This document shows, piece by piece, positions 34,438-44,918 of a stretch of DNA of 64,000 bases. Both the position numbers and the translations under genes were made by a program. The notes beneath the pieces are model-generated. The model worked only from the letters and a program-made list of their open reading frames with translations, made no database searches and was not told the origin of the DNA. This DNA is from Endozoicomonas sp965198415 (GTDB lineage Bacteria > Pseudomonadota > Gammaproteobacteria > Pseudomonadales > Endozoicomonadaceae). The stretch is from the NCBI GenBank assembly GCA_965198415.1, contig CBDAPN010000029.1, positions 434,001 to 498,000 on the forward strand, read 5' to 3'. Numbering within the stretch: position 1 is the first letter of the stretch; every line of letters begins with the position of its first letter.

Positions 34438-37400
34438 GCGGCTCATAAGCTGAATTTTTTGCAGTTCAATCACCAGCTTTTGTTGCAGTAATGGATTATT
34501 TGCCGCTTGGTTTAACTCGTCTTCGGTGGTGTTTGAGTGCTCTTTAAAGTGACTGATGAAGACATTTCGTATGGCTTTTTTCATTAATAACTCCATCTTT
34601 TCTTCCCACCAACGGGCTTCATTGTTTTGCAGCTTTTTTCGCTGCTCATCGAGATTGATGGCGTTAAGCCCGGTACTGCCCGGTTGATCGGAGTCCAGCA
34701 GTCGCATCTCATCCCGTTGTTTTAACAACTCAAGAATGTGCTTACCCCGGAGCGTTTTGATTTTGTATTGCTCCAGCGTACTGCGAATGGTGGCAGCACT
34801 CATCCCCGGAATGTGCGTTCCACAGCTTTGCACCAGAATCGACTCAATCATGATAATTCGCAGCTGCATCTGATAAGCCACCTCACCGGCACTGGCGGGG
34901 CTGAGGGCAAAGCTCTCGTTGTGCAGACTTTGGTTAAACAGTTGAATATTTTCTGCACTGCCCAGCACTTGCTCATCGCCAGCTAACGCCTGCTTTATTT
35001 TTTCCAGGTCTTGCACAATGTGCAGAATCTTTTGCGCGTCCTGATCAAGGCTTGGGGCAAAATAACTCAGTGTGTTAGCGATTTGGTCGGCGTGCTGGTC
35101 TTTATTGAGATACAGCTCCCAGTAATCCGCAAGCATGAGGCATAGCTGGTGCTCCTGTTGATCTTTGGCCACGTTGCCCATGATATCTTCAAAGGCTGCA
35201 TGAGCCTGCTGCCGGGCCTGCTGCACTTGCGGGCGGTCTTTGGCAAACGCCCGGGCGATGTATTGGTCGATAGCTTCTTGTACCGGCCGCCTGACGGAAT
35301 CGACATTTTGCCGCAGTCGCAGCAGGTTTTGCAGGCAGCAGGTAAATATGACCAGGGTAGAGAGCACCGTGGTCACTCCAGCGCTGGCAAACAGCAACAG
35401 GCCGCCGGTCAGATGAATTAACCCCACGGCCACCGTGGTAATCAGTGTGGCAGCCACCACAGCACCCGTGAACGCCTTCCACTCCTCACGCAGCAAGTGC
35501 CAGACGTGGGGGCTGTTATCCAGCGCCACTTGCTGATAATACGCTTGAAAGGTAGTGAACTGGTTAAGTAACGGTTGAAACACAAGGGAGAGATAATAAG
35601 TAATGGTACCTTTGGTGACACCGCCAAACTGCGCCACATGACGGGTTCTGGCCATTAATGTTTGCAGGTTCATATTGGGCAGAAACCCCTCAGGCAGGTA
35701 ATCGGTGATTTTAAAAATAAACTCCTCAGCACAGCGCAGGCTGTGAAGCAACCGAATCAGCGGTGGCTTAAGCGACTTAAAACAGAAGTCCGCCAAGTAT
35801 TTTGGCAGGACGTGCTGGCAGAGTTTTCTTGGTTCATGGAAAAGCACAAATTCAACCACAGAAGAGAATGTCATGGCCTTGTGCGCTGTGGACGCCAAGG
35901 TATAGTACATTTCAAACTGCTTAATAATAAAAGCCGTCTCTTCACTGACCTGGATAGGCCTTGGTGCATCATTGGTAAAAGAGGCCGCCATGGCCTGACC
36001 ACGAAAACAGGAGGAAATCACTCGGGTTGTGCTGTCGATGACGGAGCTGTCAGTCAATAGATTTTTCAGCTGGGGATACAACATGGCAAAATCCCCCATC
36101 CGACGGCGAAAAAGCCTAGGGCTTTGTTGGGCAACTTCGTAAATGCTGGTCAGTGTTTTGCAAAATTTTTCGGTTTGAAAAACTCGCTTATAAATCAACT
36201 GGTTTATAATTTCGTTGGCATAAGTTATGGGGTTACAGCCAAGCGCCCTTTTCAACTCGGAGGCAAAATCGTACTTCAAATCCACTAGTAGTTTTTCGTA
36301 ATACAGATCCCCGATAATGTCTTCAATATCATCTTCACTTTGCCAAAAAATACTGACCACACTGGTAATGTAAGGGCTGAACTGATCATCCGCCACCCGG
36401 GGTCCGATAGCTTTTCGCTCTTGGGCGAGCTGTCGAATCAGCTGGATGTTTTCTTGCAGGTCATTACTGACGCGCAGTGAGTGCATCTGATTGGGAAACT
36501 TGATCAATTGCCGGGTCATGGCAATCTGTAGTTGCAACTGCGCTTGGTAAACATCGTATTGACATTGGCGAAACTTCACCAGATGCTCGTGTGAATCGTT
36601 GGATTGAAAGGTATAAAGCGCATCAATATACGACAAAATACAATTAAAAAACTGTTTTTCATCATCATTGCCATGACTAAAAATATTGTTTATTTGCTCA
36701 GTCGTCGGTACCGCTAATCTGAACCATTTTCGCTGGGCTGATTCTCGTTGCTGTTCTGCGTTGAGCCATATACTGAGCAGTTGGCTTGACACCTGCTGCC
36801 TGAACGGTTTTATTTCGTTGATGCGCCCATCAATTGCTGTGGTGAACGGTTCAAGGGTAGTAAAAATAAGGTTCAGCTTGAATTTAAGCCGGTTTTGAAT
36901 CTCCTCGAGGGTGCGAAACTTATCTCGCAGCTGCAATAACTCCTGGCACGACCTACCCGCAAAGCATGGAGGGTTATTCAGCTCAAGGTTTTCCAGTTCT
37001 GTCAGTAACCGTTGGCCGTACAATAAGGCCACTTGTTTTTCCAGCTGTTGACTCAGTTGCACAAAGTAGCGGGAGTTGCTGCAGGCTGCAAACCACTGTT
37101 TGGCAAGTGCCGTCGAACAGCTACCATTTGCGCTTTGCGCCAGCTCCATGGCCACATAATAAGTTTCAAATTCACGACGATGCTCGGCCTCTTCACAGGC
37201 CAGATTAGCCATCATTTGCACGATCAGTGTCGGATAGCTTTGGAAAAATTGCTCAAGTATGTGCGGTAGCGTTTGCTGGTATTGAAACGGAACATTAATT
37301 AACGGGTATTCGTTCAACACCCGTTCATCCAACGGGTATTTTTTCAATCGCCTGAAAGCGACACCTGCCGCCGGCTTGTGCTGTTGCTCAATGTTAGCCA

Positions 37401-38505
37401 ACAGTGTTTTTTTCAGGTTCTGCAACGCGTCGAGCTGTACCAGCTCATCAACCAGAGTCAACAGTGAAGCCGGGGAGACAGCTTCCTGCTTGCAGATCAA
37501 CAATCGTCTGGCTGCAAGGACGGTGTCGGTGGCTGGCAAAGCCAACAGCGAAGCATAGGTGGTGTATAGCAAAAGCCCGTGAAAGTAGTCCGGATAAGCG
37601 TGGATGTATGCACTGAGCAGATCCGCCATAGCACCATTTGTTTGTGGCAATTGAATTAAAGGCAGAGTTCCCAGTTGCTCACTCTCTTCTTTCCACCGCT
37701 TTTTGCAATGCTGTAAGGGGATTTGTAACGCTTGGCCAAGTTTGCTGTGATGACTGGTTTGGTGCAGCCAGCCAGGCTGCAAGTCAGGCTCGACAGTATC
37801 TATAGCTTGCGGAAAATCATGGAGCAGGCTGGGATCTTCGTCTGTCAGTAGTTTGGCCAGAGTTTTATTTTTGAGTGAGACCAGCTTCTGGCTGTTTTCA
37901 TAGCAGTCCAGAGTTTGCAGAAAGTTGCCTTGTAAATCCTGATTGCTTTTATCCTGCGCCAAAGCCTGCAAACATTGGTGGAGTTTCTCAATGGTGGTGA
38001 ATTTAGATGCCAGATTTGGGGCGATGGCTTGAGGCACCTGAGAGAAACCTTGGTGCATCAGCTCATAGAACACCGGCCATGTGGGCGAAGACTGAGGTGA
38101 GTGTTCACTAATCACAGCATCTCTCAAAGCAAGGAGACGCGGTGTGCAGATGGTTTGGATTGTTTGTTCCGGATCAGTGGCCAGATCGTGCTCGAGTATC
38201 CCGAATCGGTACAACTGGGCTAGCCATACACGAGGGTTAATGGATGAATCTGCGATTCGTGGGCTTTGCCAATCACTTTCCTCGGGAATTTTGTGGGGAA
38301 AATGGCAGTATTGCTGCAAAAGGCTGTGTTGCACCGAGTTGCTCTGACCAATGATGTTTTGCGTCGTTTTAACCGGTTGATCATCGCTTTTAGGAATATA
38401 GTTTTTTACCTCCACGCATTTGGCGTTGCGCACATTAGCCGCACCGCAGGCTGTCATGCTGGTTTGTTGCAGAGTGTTAACGTAGGGGAGGTTGCTGATG
38501 AGCAT
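34417..38505 (-). CDS. Giant orphan protein, 1,362 residues
   Basis: No family recognised. The protein is almost wholly helical and rich in Leu, Gln and Cys. A hydrophobic hairpin at about residues 1008-1058 (VVAATLITTVAVGLIHLTGG, then LLFASAGVTTVLSTLVIF) could span a membrane twice. No Sec signal peptide is visible; the N-terminal 70 residues are polar and probably disordered. The large size, possible membrane-inserting hairpin and lack of a signal would suit a contact-dependent (type III or IV) secreted effector, but this is inference. It is uninterrupted over 4 kb, so it is probably under selection. Confidence 0.75.
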   Translation of the reverse strand: MLISNLPYVNTLQQTSMTACGAANVRNAKCVEVKNYIPKSDDQPVKTTQNIIGQSNSVQHSLLQQYCHFPHKIPEESDWQSPRIADSSINPRVWLAQLYRFGILEHDLATDPEQTIQTICTPRLLALRDAVISEHSPQSSPTWPVFYELMHQGFSQVPQAIAPNLASKFTTIEKLHQCLQALAQDKSNQDLQGNFLQTLDCYENSQKLVSLKNKTLAKLLTDEDPSLLHDFPQAIDTVEPDLQPGWLHQTSHHSKLGQALQIPLQHCKKRWKEESEQLGTLPLIQLPQTNGAMADLLSAYIHAYPDYFHGLLLYTTYASLLALPATDTVLAARRLLICKQEAVSPASLLTLVDELVQLDALQNLKKTLLANIEQQHKPAAGVAFRRLKKYPLDERVLNEYPLINVPFQYQQTLPHILEQFFQSYPTLIVQMMANLACEEAEHRREFETYYVAMELAQSANGSCSTALAKQWFAACSNSRYFVQLSQQLEKQVALLYGQRLLTELENLELNNPPCFAGRSCQELLQLRDKFRTLEEIQNRLKFKLNLIFTTLEPFTTAIDGRINEIKPFRQQVSSQLLSIWLNAEQQRESAQRKWFRLAVPTTEQINNIFSHGNDDEKQFFNCILSYIDALYTFQSNDSHEHLVKFRQCQYDVYQAQLQLQIAMTRQLIKFPNQMHSLRVSNDLQENIQLIRQLAQERKAIGPRVADDQFSPYITSVVSIFWQSEDDIEDIIGDLYYEKLLVDLKYDFASELKRALGCNPITYANEIINQLIYKRVFQTEKFCKTLTSIYEVAQQSPRLFRRRMGDFAMLYPQLKNLLTDSSVIDSTTRVISSCFRGQAMAASFTNDAPRPIQVSEETAFIIKQFEMYYTLASTAHKAMTFSSVVEFVLFHEPRKLCQHVLPKYLADFCFKSLKPPLIRLLHSLRCAEEFIFKITDYLPEGFLPNMNLQTLMARTRHVAQFGGVTKGTITYYLSLVFQPLLNQFTTFQAYYQQVALDNSPHVWHLLREEWKAFTGAVVAATLITTVAVGLIHLTGGLLLFASAGVTTVLSTLVIFTCCLQNLLRLRQNVDSVRRPVQEAIDQYIARAFAKDRPQVQQARQQAHAAFEDIMGNVAKDQQEHQLCLMLADYWELYLNKDQHADQIANTLSYFAPSLDQDAQKILHIVQDLEKIKQALAGDEQVLGSAENIQLFNQSLHNESFALSPASAGEVAYQMQLRIIMIESILVQSCGTHIPGMSAATIRSTLEQYKIKTLRGKHILELLKQRDEMRLLDSDQPGSTGLNAINLDEQRKKLQNNEARWWEEKMELLMKKAIRNVFISHFKEHSNTTEDELNQAANNPLLQQKLVIELQKIQLMSRKKTPAF

Positions 38506-38644
38506 TATCAGATATCTGTTGGCGAATAAGCAGGACTGAAAATGGTTTATACCATTGTTTCAATCTAGATAATCAAGGGGGATAGAAAAATGTCTGTAAA
38601 ACTTGAGGGTTATTATTGATAAAAACTTCAGAGGGCTGTTCAAA

Positions 38645-38673
38645 GTAGCGCCCTAATTAAAAACAGGCGCTAC
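38645..38673 (-). terminator. Hairpin after the frameshifted orphan gene
   Basis: GTAGCGCC (38645-38652) pairs with GGCGCTAC (38666-38673). On the minus strand it follows the stop at 38687 and is trailed by TTTG. A weak terminator. Confidence 0.5.
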
Positions 38674-38686
38674 TTATCGGCAAGGT

Positions 38687-40514
38687 TTATTTATATCCAA
38701 ATACTATATTAAGGCTATCTTCTGCCAGCACAGCAGAGGGGTTGAAAAAATCAGTGGTTACTATTTTGCTTTCAGTCTGCGAACCTGAACCAACTGTCGT
38801 ATGACCATCCCTTACTACTTTTCCACTTAAAAGGTTATTCATAAAATCTGCATCACCTTCCCAAAGTTTTTTACCGGAATTGCTTCTATTAACAAGCATG
38901 CCATTGATTATTAATTTATTAGACTCTTTTTTAACAGTGGCTTTGTAACCACGCACCGGTGTAATAATAACTTGGGTAAGATAGTTATCATTAGAATCTG
39001 GATTTTCATCGTAAATGTGATCTAATAAATTTCCTGAGTTAATGGTTTGCTTAGGTATGTGGCGGTTAATTGTTACTTTGTCACCTTCTTCAACAACAAT
39101 CGCTTCACAATGTACGTCATTGTTACCAAAAAATCTGGTAACCAGTAGTGCACATTGGTCAGATTCATAGCCAGGTATTTTTACCCGGTTTTCTGCAGTA
39201 ATTTTAAGTACAAGCTCGGTTTTGAATCTGTTTTTAAATAAAGCAGTATATTTAACCAAGGTTTCCTGAGGAAAAATATTGCTTTCGATGCGTTTCCAAC
39301 CAGCAGTCAACTGTTTGTGTTCGTGGAAAAATTCCTGAAAGCGTATCAAAAAGATCTTGTTCTGTGTGACTTATCGAATATCCACCTTGAACTCCATTGG
39401 CATTAAGACTGAAATCCATATGGTTACAATTTATTGAAAAAAAACCATCATTCACCGATATAGAGGTACCTGATACATCATGCAGTGAGAACTCCTTTGT
39501 TTTAAAGTTAATGTCATTTTTTCTTTCAATAGTATTTTTAAGATTATCGAAGATTTTATTTTCCACAAATGGGTCATTTAATAGCTGAGTGAATTTATCA
39601 ATCGACTCGCTACTCTTTTTATCGAGCGTGGAACTTAAAGCCCTATTATGCAAAAATCTTAAAGTGGAAACCATATTTTTTTCATTATCACTCATACTAG
39701 TAATTTTAAACTTATCATCAAGACTATTCACCAAGGAAAAGAATTGAATAAAATCAAAACCAACGTCATCAAGCATTCGAGACGCTGCAGCGGATAAACG
39801 ATATTCACCATTTAGTTCTGATAAATATTTTACAACGTGTTCCTTTTTGAGTGCCTGCTTATTAGACTCAAGCCCTCTATTATTTATACCGGCTTCTGCA
39901 AAAGGTTGGGCATTACTTCCTATAGCCAGGCTTTGTAAATCGGCACTTGCATCAGAAAACTGAAGATTTACAGCAGAATGAGTAGATAATTTCAGGCTTT
40001 TTTCTATCTCGTTTTTGAGGCCTGAAATGTAATTGTAATTGTTAGGGTTATTATTTAATAGCGCAAGAAAATTATCCAGAAGTGTGCTTTGACCTAGAGA
40101 ATAAGATGCAGATTCTTTTACTGCTACTAGAGCACTTACCAACGTACTAATATTTAAAGACATGCTTTCTTGAAATTCAGTCCTAAAAAATATACCAGCT
40201 TCATTCAGTTCTTCATTAATTTTTTCATCGTGCCCATCAAAAGGCAAATCAAAACAGATATCATAGAAAGAATTTTTATCACAATCGTTCAGAAATTTTA
40301 ACAACTGAGATACAGATAACTGGCCATTGTATATCGAAGTTATATTGTACAGGGAAATTGGACTACCAGAGAGCTGGGAATTATTGAGTTGGTTATTATG
40401 AATTTCGGGTTGTATACAATGTACAGTCGATGAGTCAACACTCGAAGCTTGACCTTGATTATAAGAAAAACAATTTTCGGAGTTGAGGCTCCGGCTTCTA
40501 ATACTATTGTCCAT
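38687..40514 (-). pseudogene. Orphan gene split by a one-base frameshift
   Basis: Two minus-strand frames abut: 39252-40514 (ATG after GGAGA, about 420 codons) and 38687-39349 (220 codons, with no ATG start near its beginning, only a TTG). Joining them at the five-T run (39348-39352 on the map) with one T removed gives a continuous protein. It runs through EQDLLIRFQEFFHEHKQLTA and on to a C-terminal half ending LNIVFGYK. The restored protein is about 608 residues, AT-rich, Ser/Asn-rich at the N-terminus and unlike any family I know. The frameshift could be decay, homopolymer phase variation or a sequencing error. Confidence 0.65.
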
Positions 40515-40980
40515 AGGGGTCTCCATATAGAGTGCTTTGTTAAAGTTGCATTGGACACGCAAGCATGGAAAAAGTTCAGTGGAAAATTAAATTTTTTCAC
40601 TGAAAAATCAACTGAACGTCAGTTACTCTCGAGCCGACTCCAATCTTTTTGATACAAATAAAAAATAGAAAACACATTGCGCAAAAATTAACCTCCCTAA
40701 GTTTACCAATAAGCTATGAATAACACTCATGTGCTGGCTGGCGTCGTCTGTAACTGTGTAACTGCAAAATATGAACGGTTCCCGATAAACTGTCTGTTAA
40801 ACAAATTATCAGCACTCATTAGACGACCGTGCTTTTTTATAAAATCAACTCTTTAAAGTAGCTATTGCTATACAGCGCAACATTCACCTGCGGATTTGCC
40901 ACCGCCGGGCAACGCTTGCAGACACAGAGCGTGTTATCCCGTATACTGCGCGCAGTTTTTTCGATGCTTCTGAATCCAAC
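40515..40980. other. Divergent promoter region upstream of pyrD
   Basis: 466 bases between the orphan gene and pyrD. No gene was recognised. TTGCAG (40916-40921) and TATACT (40942-40947) near pyrD resemble promoter elements, but their 20-base spacing is long. The pyrD-proximal half is clearly more GC-rich than the orphan-gene side, marking the edge between accessory and core DNA. Confidence 0.4.
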
Positions 40981-42006
40981 ATGTACAAACTGACCCGAAG
41001 TGCCCTTTTTTGTCTTTCTGCAGAAACCGCCCATGACGTTGCCATGGATATGATCAGTGCCGCAGAGCGTCTTGGTTTGACCCGGTTTATCGCACCAACC
41101 GTACCCCCTAAACCCCGGCAAGTGATGGGGTTAACGTTTGCGAATCCAGTGGGGCTAGCAGCGGGGCTGGATAAAAACGGCGACTGCATGGACGGCCTTG
41201 GCAGCCTCGGCTTTGGCTTTTTGGAGCTTGGAACGGTCACGCCGCTGGCGCAACCGGGTAACCCCAAACCACGCCTGTTCCGCATTCCTGAACAAGAAGC
41301 GTTGATTAACCGGATGGGCTTTAACAATCTGGGAGTAGACCACTTAATTGCCAACGTGCGTAAAAGCCGCTTCAAGGGTGTGGTTGGTATCAACATCGGG
41401 AAAAATCTGACCACGGCACTAGAAGATGCCAATCAGGATTACCTCACTTGCCTGCGTAAAGTATACGCCCACGCCGACTACGTGGCGGTCAACCTCTCTT
41501 CACCGAACACACCGGGGCTGCGTCAGCTTCAATACGGCGACGCCCTGAAAAGTCTGCTGGCCGCACTCAAAGAAGAACAAGCCCGACTGACTAAAGAACA
41601 CGGCCAAAAGGTGCCACTGGCCATTAAAATTGCGCCGGACATGACCGAAGAGGAAATTTCTGCCGTTGCTGCCGAGCTGGTCGCTTATGAGCTTGATGGC
41701 GTGATCGCAACCAACACCGGTCTGGATCGAACCGCACTGGCAGACCACCCTGTTGGCGCTGAAGCCGGGGGGCTCAGTGGTGCGCCACTGAGCGAGAAAT
41801 CCACGCAAGTAATCGAACTGTTAGCGGGTGAGCTTGCGGGCAAACTGCCCATCATCGGTGTTGGCGGTGTGATGGATGCGGCCACTGCTGCAGATAAAAT
41901 CAGGGCAGGGGCAAGCCTGGTACAGTTGTATTCAGGTTTTATTTATCACGGCCCTGGTTTGATTAAGGAAGCTGCTGAGGCAGTTTATTCGGTGGAATGT
42001 GACTGA
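40981..42006 (+). CDS. pyrD: Dihydroorotate dehydrogenase (quinone), class 2
   Basis: FMN enzyme on the inner face of the inner membrane, passing electrons from dihydroorotate to quinone in pyrimidine synthesis. It has 341 residues. The N-terminal amphipathic helix (YKLTRSALFCLSAETAHDVA) forms the quinone tunnel of class 2 enzymes. The catalytic base Ser174 lies in NLSSPNTPGL. FMN-binding residues are in GLAAGLDKNG, INRMGFNN and IIGVGG. rmf is convergent downstream, as in many relatives. Confidence 0.97.
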   Translation: MYKLTRSALFCLSAETAHDVAMDMISAAERLGLTRFIAPTVPPKPRQVMGLTFANPVGLAAGLDKNGDCMDGLGSLGFGFLELGTVTPLAQPGNPKPRLFRIPEQEALINRMGFNNLGVDHLIANVRKSRFKGVVGINIGKNLTTALEDANQDYLTCLRKVYAHADYVAVNLSSPNTPGLRQLQYGDALKSLLAALKEEQARLTKEHGQKVPLAIKIAPDMTEEEISAVAAELVAYELDGVIATNTGLDRTALADHPVGAEAGGLSGAPLSEKSTQVIELLAGELAGKLPIIGVGGVMDAATAADKIRAGASLVQLYSGFIYHGPGLIKEAAEAVYSVECD

Positions 42007-42017
42007 AGTTATCTGCA

Positions 42018-42041
42018 GAAGCCCCGGCCACTAGGGGCTTC
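42018..42041. terminator. Hairpin between pyrD and rmf
   Basis: GAAGCCCC (42018-42025) and GGGGCTTC (42034-42041) form a perfect 8-bp stem between convergent genes. No T-run on either side, so it may act with Rho or only protect 3' ends. Confidence 0.55.
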
Positions 42042-42048
42042 AGGCTAT

Positions 42049-42276
42049 TCAGAGCATTTTGTTGGAATGGGAGAAGTTGTACATTCGGTGTAAACCTGAG
42101 ATTCCGGTCTTGCCCTCCCAGTTATCGACGCGACCTTCGCGCCAACCAGTAAGCCAGGACTGGCGCAACTGTGGCTCCTGATGCGGGCAGATGTCCCTGG
42201 AGCGGCCAGATAGACCTATTTGGTAGCCTTTGTTGAAAGCTCTGTCTGCTTTATCCCTTTTGTATCTTTTCAACAT
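42049..42276 (-). CDS. rmf: Ribosome modulation factor
   Basis: Small basic protein that helps form 100S ribosome dimers in stationary phase, 75 residues. MLKRYKRDKADRAFNKGYQIGLSGRS, with CPHQEPQLRQSWLTGWREGR, matches Rmf closely. It carries about 20 extra C-terminal residues (GLHRMYNFSHSNKML) relative to E. coli, a longer tail I recall from Pseudomonas types. The start was set at the ATG at 42276 with AGAGG upstream. Expression is presumably growth-phase controlled. Confidence 0.93.
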   Translation of the reverse strand: MLKRYKRDKADRAFNKGYQIGLSGRSRDICPHQEPQLRQSWLTGWREGRVDNWEGKTGISGLHRMYNFSHSNKML

Positions 42277-42621
42277 GGTAATGCCTCTTGCTAATTTGGT
42301 TATTGACGGCCTCCATGGCGTCCCGGGCATTTCTTACATTAATTCCACGGGAGGTCTGTCTGGGAATAGCTACCACCGCTTAGTGCAGCCATTTCCAGGC
42401 AGTCTCCCAGAAACCCAGTGGCTGGGGCAGACCTAACTATCCCCTGAAAAGTAATATGGGTAAAGAGTTAACGTGAAGAAAAGTAGTCACCCTAGGAAAG
42501 TCAACACTTTAAGTGTTATCCAAATTGTTCATCTATGTTAGGAAAGTTGGTAAAAGTTGGCACAATATTAAGACTTTTTCGTTAATAAAAGCGGGTATTT
42601 AGTTTTTTCCGGGAATATAAA
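42277..42621. other. Divergent intergenic region between rmf and rlmKL
   Basis: 345 bases holding the divergent promoters. An imperfect inverted repeat (GGGAGGTCTGTCTGGGAA near 42350 against TTTCCAGGCAGTCTCCC near 42390-42406) could be a regulator site or a leader hairpin for rmf. No gene seen. Confidence 0.4.
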
Positions 42622-44793
42622 ATGATGATAAATACAACACTGACACTGTTTGCCAGCTGCCCAAAAGGGGTAGAAGCCCTGCTGGCAAAAGAGCTGCACG
42701 AGCTCGGCGCCAGTGCAGTGACAGAAACCGTGGCCGGAGTCAGTTTTAGTGGCAACCTTGAGCTGGCTTATAACGCCTGCCTCTGGTCCCGTCTGGCTAG
42801 CCGCATTTTGCTGCGTCTGGGTGAAGTGGACTGTAGCGACAAGCAAGCACTTTACAATGGAGTACAAGAGTTTGATTGGGACGAGCATCTGGATCGGGGC
42901 GCCAGCTTGCGGGTGGATTTCAGCGGGACAACGCCGGACATTACCCATACCCGCTTTGGAGCACAGTTTGTCAAAGACGCCATTGTCGACCAACTCAGAG
43001 ATCGCCACGGCTGGCGCCCTGCGGTGCATAACCGCAACCCCGACCTGCGCTTAAATGTCCATGCCCGCAACAACCGGGCGTTTGTTGCCATCGACCTGTC
43101 TGGGCAGAGTCTGCATGAACGGGGTTACCGGCTAGAAGCCGGTGCCGCCCCTTTAAAAGAAAATCTGGCGGCAGCAATTCTCTATCGCGCCGGCTGGCCA
43201 ACACTGGCCAAACAGGGGGCATCGCTTTTGGACCCACTCTGTGGCTCGGGCACGCTGTTGATCGAAGGCGCGATGATGGCCGCTGATATCGCTCCGGGCC
43301 TGTTACGGGCTCGCTTTGGTTTTGATAAATGGATGGGCCATATTCCCAAACTCTGGTTAAGCGTTCTTAGTGCCGCTCGTGAACGACGGCAAGCAGGTAT
43401 TTCAGCAATCCAAACGACCATCATCGGCTATGAAGGCCTGAGCAAAATTGTTGGTCGTGCAAGGGCCAATATTCAGCGCGCGGGGCTTGGCAAACTGGTC
43501 ACAATCGAACAGCAGGAGCTGGCCAACCTGGCTGTAGACGCGACGCTGCCAACCGGACTGGTGGTAGCCAACCCCCCCTACGGCGAGCGCATGGGAGATG
43601 AAACCAGTCTCGTTTATCTCTACCGCCATCTTGGCGAAAAGCTGAAGCAGCAAACCCCCGGCTGGCAGGCGGGTATTTTTACCGGCGCACCGGCGCTGGC
43701 CCGCAGTTTGGGTATGGGTCCGAAAAAGAGCTACACCCTGTTTAATGGTTCACTGTCGTGCAAGTTGTTTCTCTACGATATTCGTGAGCAAACTGACCAA
43801 CAGCGCAAAAGCCAAAGTGATGCCTTAAAAAGCCCCGCCGTCCCCTTCAAAGCGAGCACACCGGGCGGTGAGATGTTTGCCAACCGGCTGAAGAAAAACT
43901 TCAAACAACTCGGTAAGTGGGCCAAAAAAGAAGGCATCGACTGCTACCGTCTCTACGACGCTGATATGCCCGAATACGCTGTGGCGGTGGATCTCTATAA
44001 AGATTGGGTGCACATACAGGAGTACGGAGCACCAAAAACTGTCGATGCACAAAAAGCCCAGCAACGGTTGCTCGAAGCGCTGGAGGTAATACCCGGCGTG
44101 CTTGGGGTTAACGAACAACAGGTGGTGTTTAAACGCCGTGAGCGTCAGGGCGGCAAACAGCAGTATGAAAAGCTGGCACAGTCTGGAGCGATGCTGGAGG
44201 TGCAAGAAGGTGACTGTCGTTTATTGGTGAATTTGCGTGACTATCTCGACACCGGGCTGTTTCTCGACCATCGAAAATTGCGCCTGCGTCTGGCGCACGA
44301 AGCCAAAGATAAAGATTTCCTCAATCTGTTTTGTTATACCGCCACCGCCACGGTGCACAGTGCCGTTGGCGGCGCTCGAAGCACCACCAGCGTGGATCTT
44401 TCCAACACCTATCTGGGCTGGGCGAGAAAAAACCTGGCTCTTAATGGCCTGACAGAAGGCAAACACCGACTGGAGCAAGCGGATTGCCTGAAGTGGCTAC
44501 AGGAAAATAAACGACATTACGACATTATTTTTATGGACCCGCCTACTTTTTCCAACTCCCGGCGAATGCGTGGGGTGTTTGATGTACAGGAAGCCCATGT
44601 TGAGCTGATTGAGCTCGCCATGGCTCGCCTGCGCCAGGGTGGAGTACTGTATTTTTCCAACAACTTCAGGAAATTCCAGCTGGCACCAGAGGTACAAAAC
44701 CGGTTTACGGTGGAAGACATTACCGCCGCCACCATTGATCGGGATTTTCAGCGCCGACAAAACATCCACAGATGCTGGCGCATCAAGCACTGA
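42622..44793 (+). CDS. rlmL: Bifunctional 23S rRNA methyltransferase RlmKL
   Basis: Fused enzyme of 723 residues (E. coli 702) making m2G2445 and m7G2069 in 23S rRNA. It opens with an N-terminal THUMP domain (about 45-160). The RlmL methyltransferase half follows, with LLDPLCGSGTLLIEGA and catalytic NPPYGER. The RlmK half has FLNLFCYTATATVHSA and the MDPPTFSNSRRM motif. All motifs are intact. Two consecutive ATG codons start it. A strong terminator follows. Confidence 0.97.
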   Translation: MMINTTLTLFASCPKGVEALLAKELHELGASAVTETVAGVSFSGNLELAYNACLWSRLASRILLRLGEVDCSDKQALYNGVQEFDWDEHLDRGASLRVDFSGTTPDITHTRFGAQFVKDAIVDQLRDRHGWRPAVHNRNPDLRLNVHARNNRAFVAIDLSGQSLHERGYRLEAGAAPLKENLAAAILYRAGWPTLAKQGASLLDPLCGSGTLLIEGAMMAADIAPGLLRARFGFDKWMGHIPKLWLSVLSAARERRQAGISAIQTTIIGYEGLSKIVGRARANIQRAGLGKLVTIEQQELANLAVDATLPTGLVVANPPYGERMGDETSLVYLYRHLGEKLKQQTPGWQAGIFTGAPALARSLGMGPKKSYTLFNGSLSCKLFLYDIREQTDQQRKSQSDALKSPAVPFKASTPGGEMFANRLKKNFKQLGKWAKKEGIDCYRLYDADMPEYAVAVDLYKDWVHIQEYGAPKTVDAQKAQQRLLEALEVIPGVLGVNEQQVVFKRRERQGGKQQYEKLAQSGAMLEVQEGDCRLLVNLRDYLDTGLFLDHRKLRLRLAHEAKDKDFLNLFCYTATATVHSAVGGARSTTSVDLSNTYLGWARKNLALNGLTEGKHRLEQADCLKWLQENKRHYDIIFMDPPTFSNSRRMRGVFDVQEAHVELIELAMARLRQGGVLYFSNNFRKFQLAPEVQNRFTVEDITAATIDRDFQRRQNIHRCWRIKH

Positions 44794-44870
44794 ACACTGG
44801 CGCAGGCTTACCAACAGACAAATCAGGCGCCTTAGTGAGACAGTGAATTTTATAACCTCCTGACAAAAGA

Positions 44871-44896
44871 AAACCCACCGGCTTGGTGGGTTTTTT
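44871..44896. terminator. Bidirectional terminator after rlmKL
   Basis: AAACCCACC (44871-44879) and GGTGGGTTT (44885-44893) form the stem, followed by a T-run on the plus strand and by TTTCTTTTG on the minus strand. It lies between rlmKL and the convergent RTX gene. Confidence 0.92.
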
Positions 44897-44918
44897 ATGC
44901 TTTTACCTCAAGCAGTCA

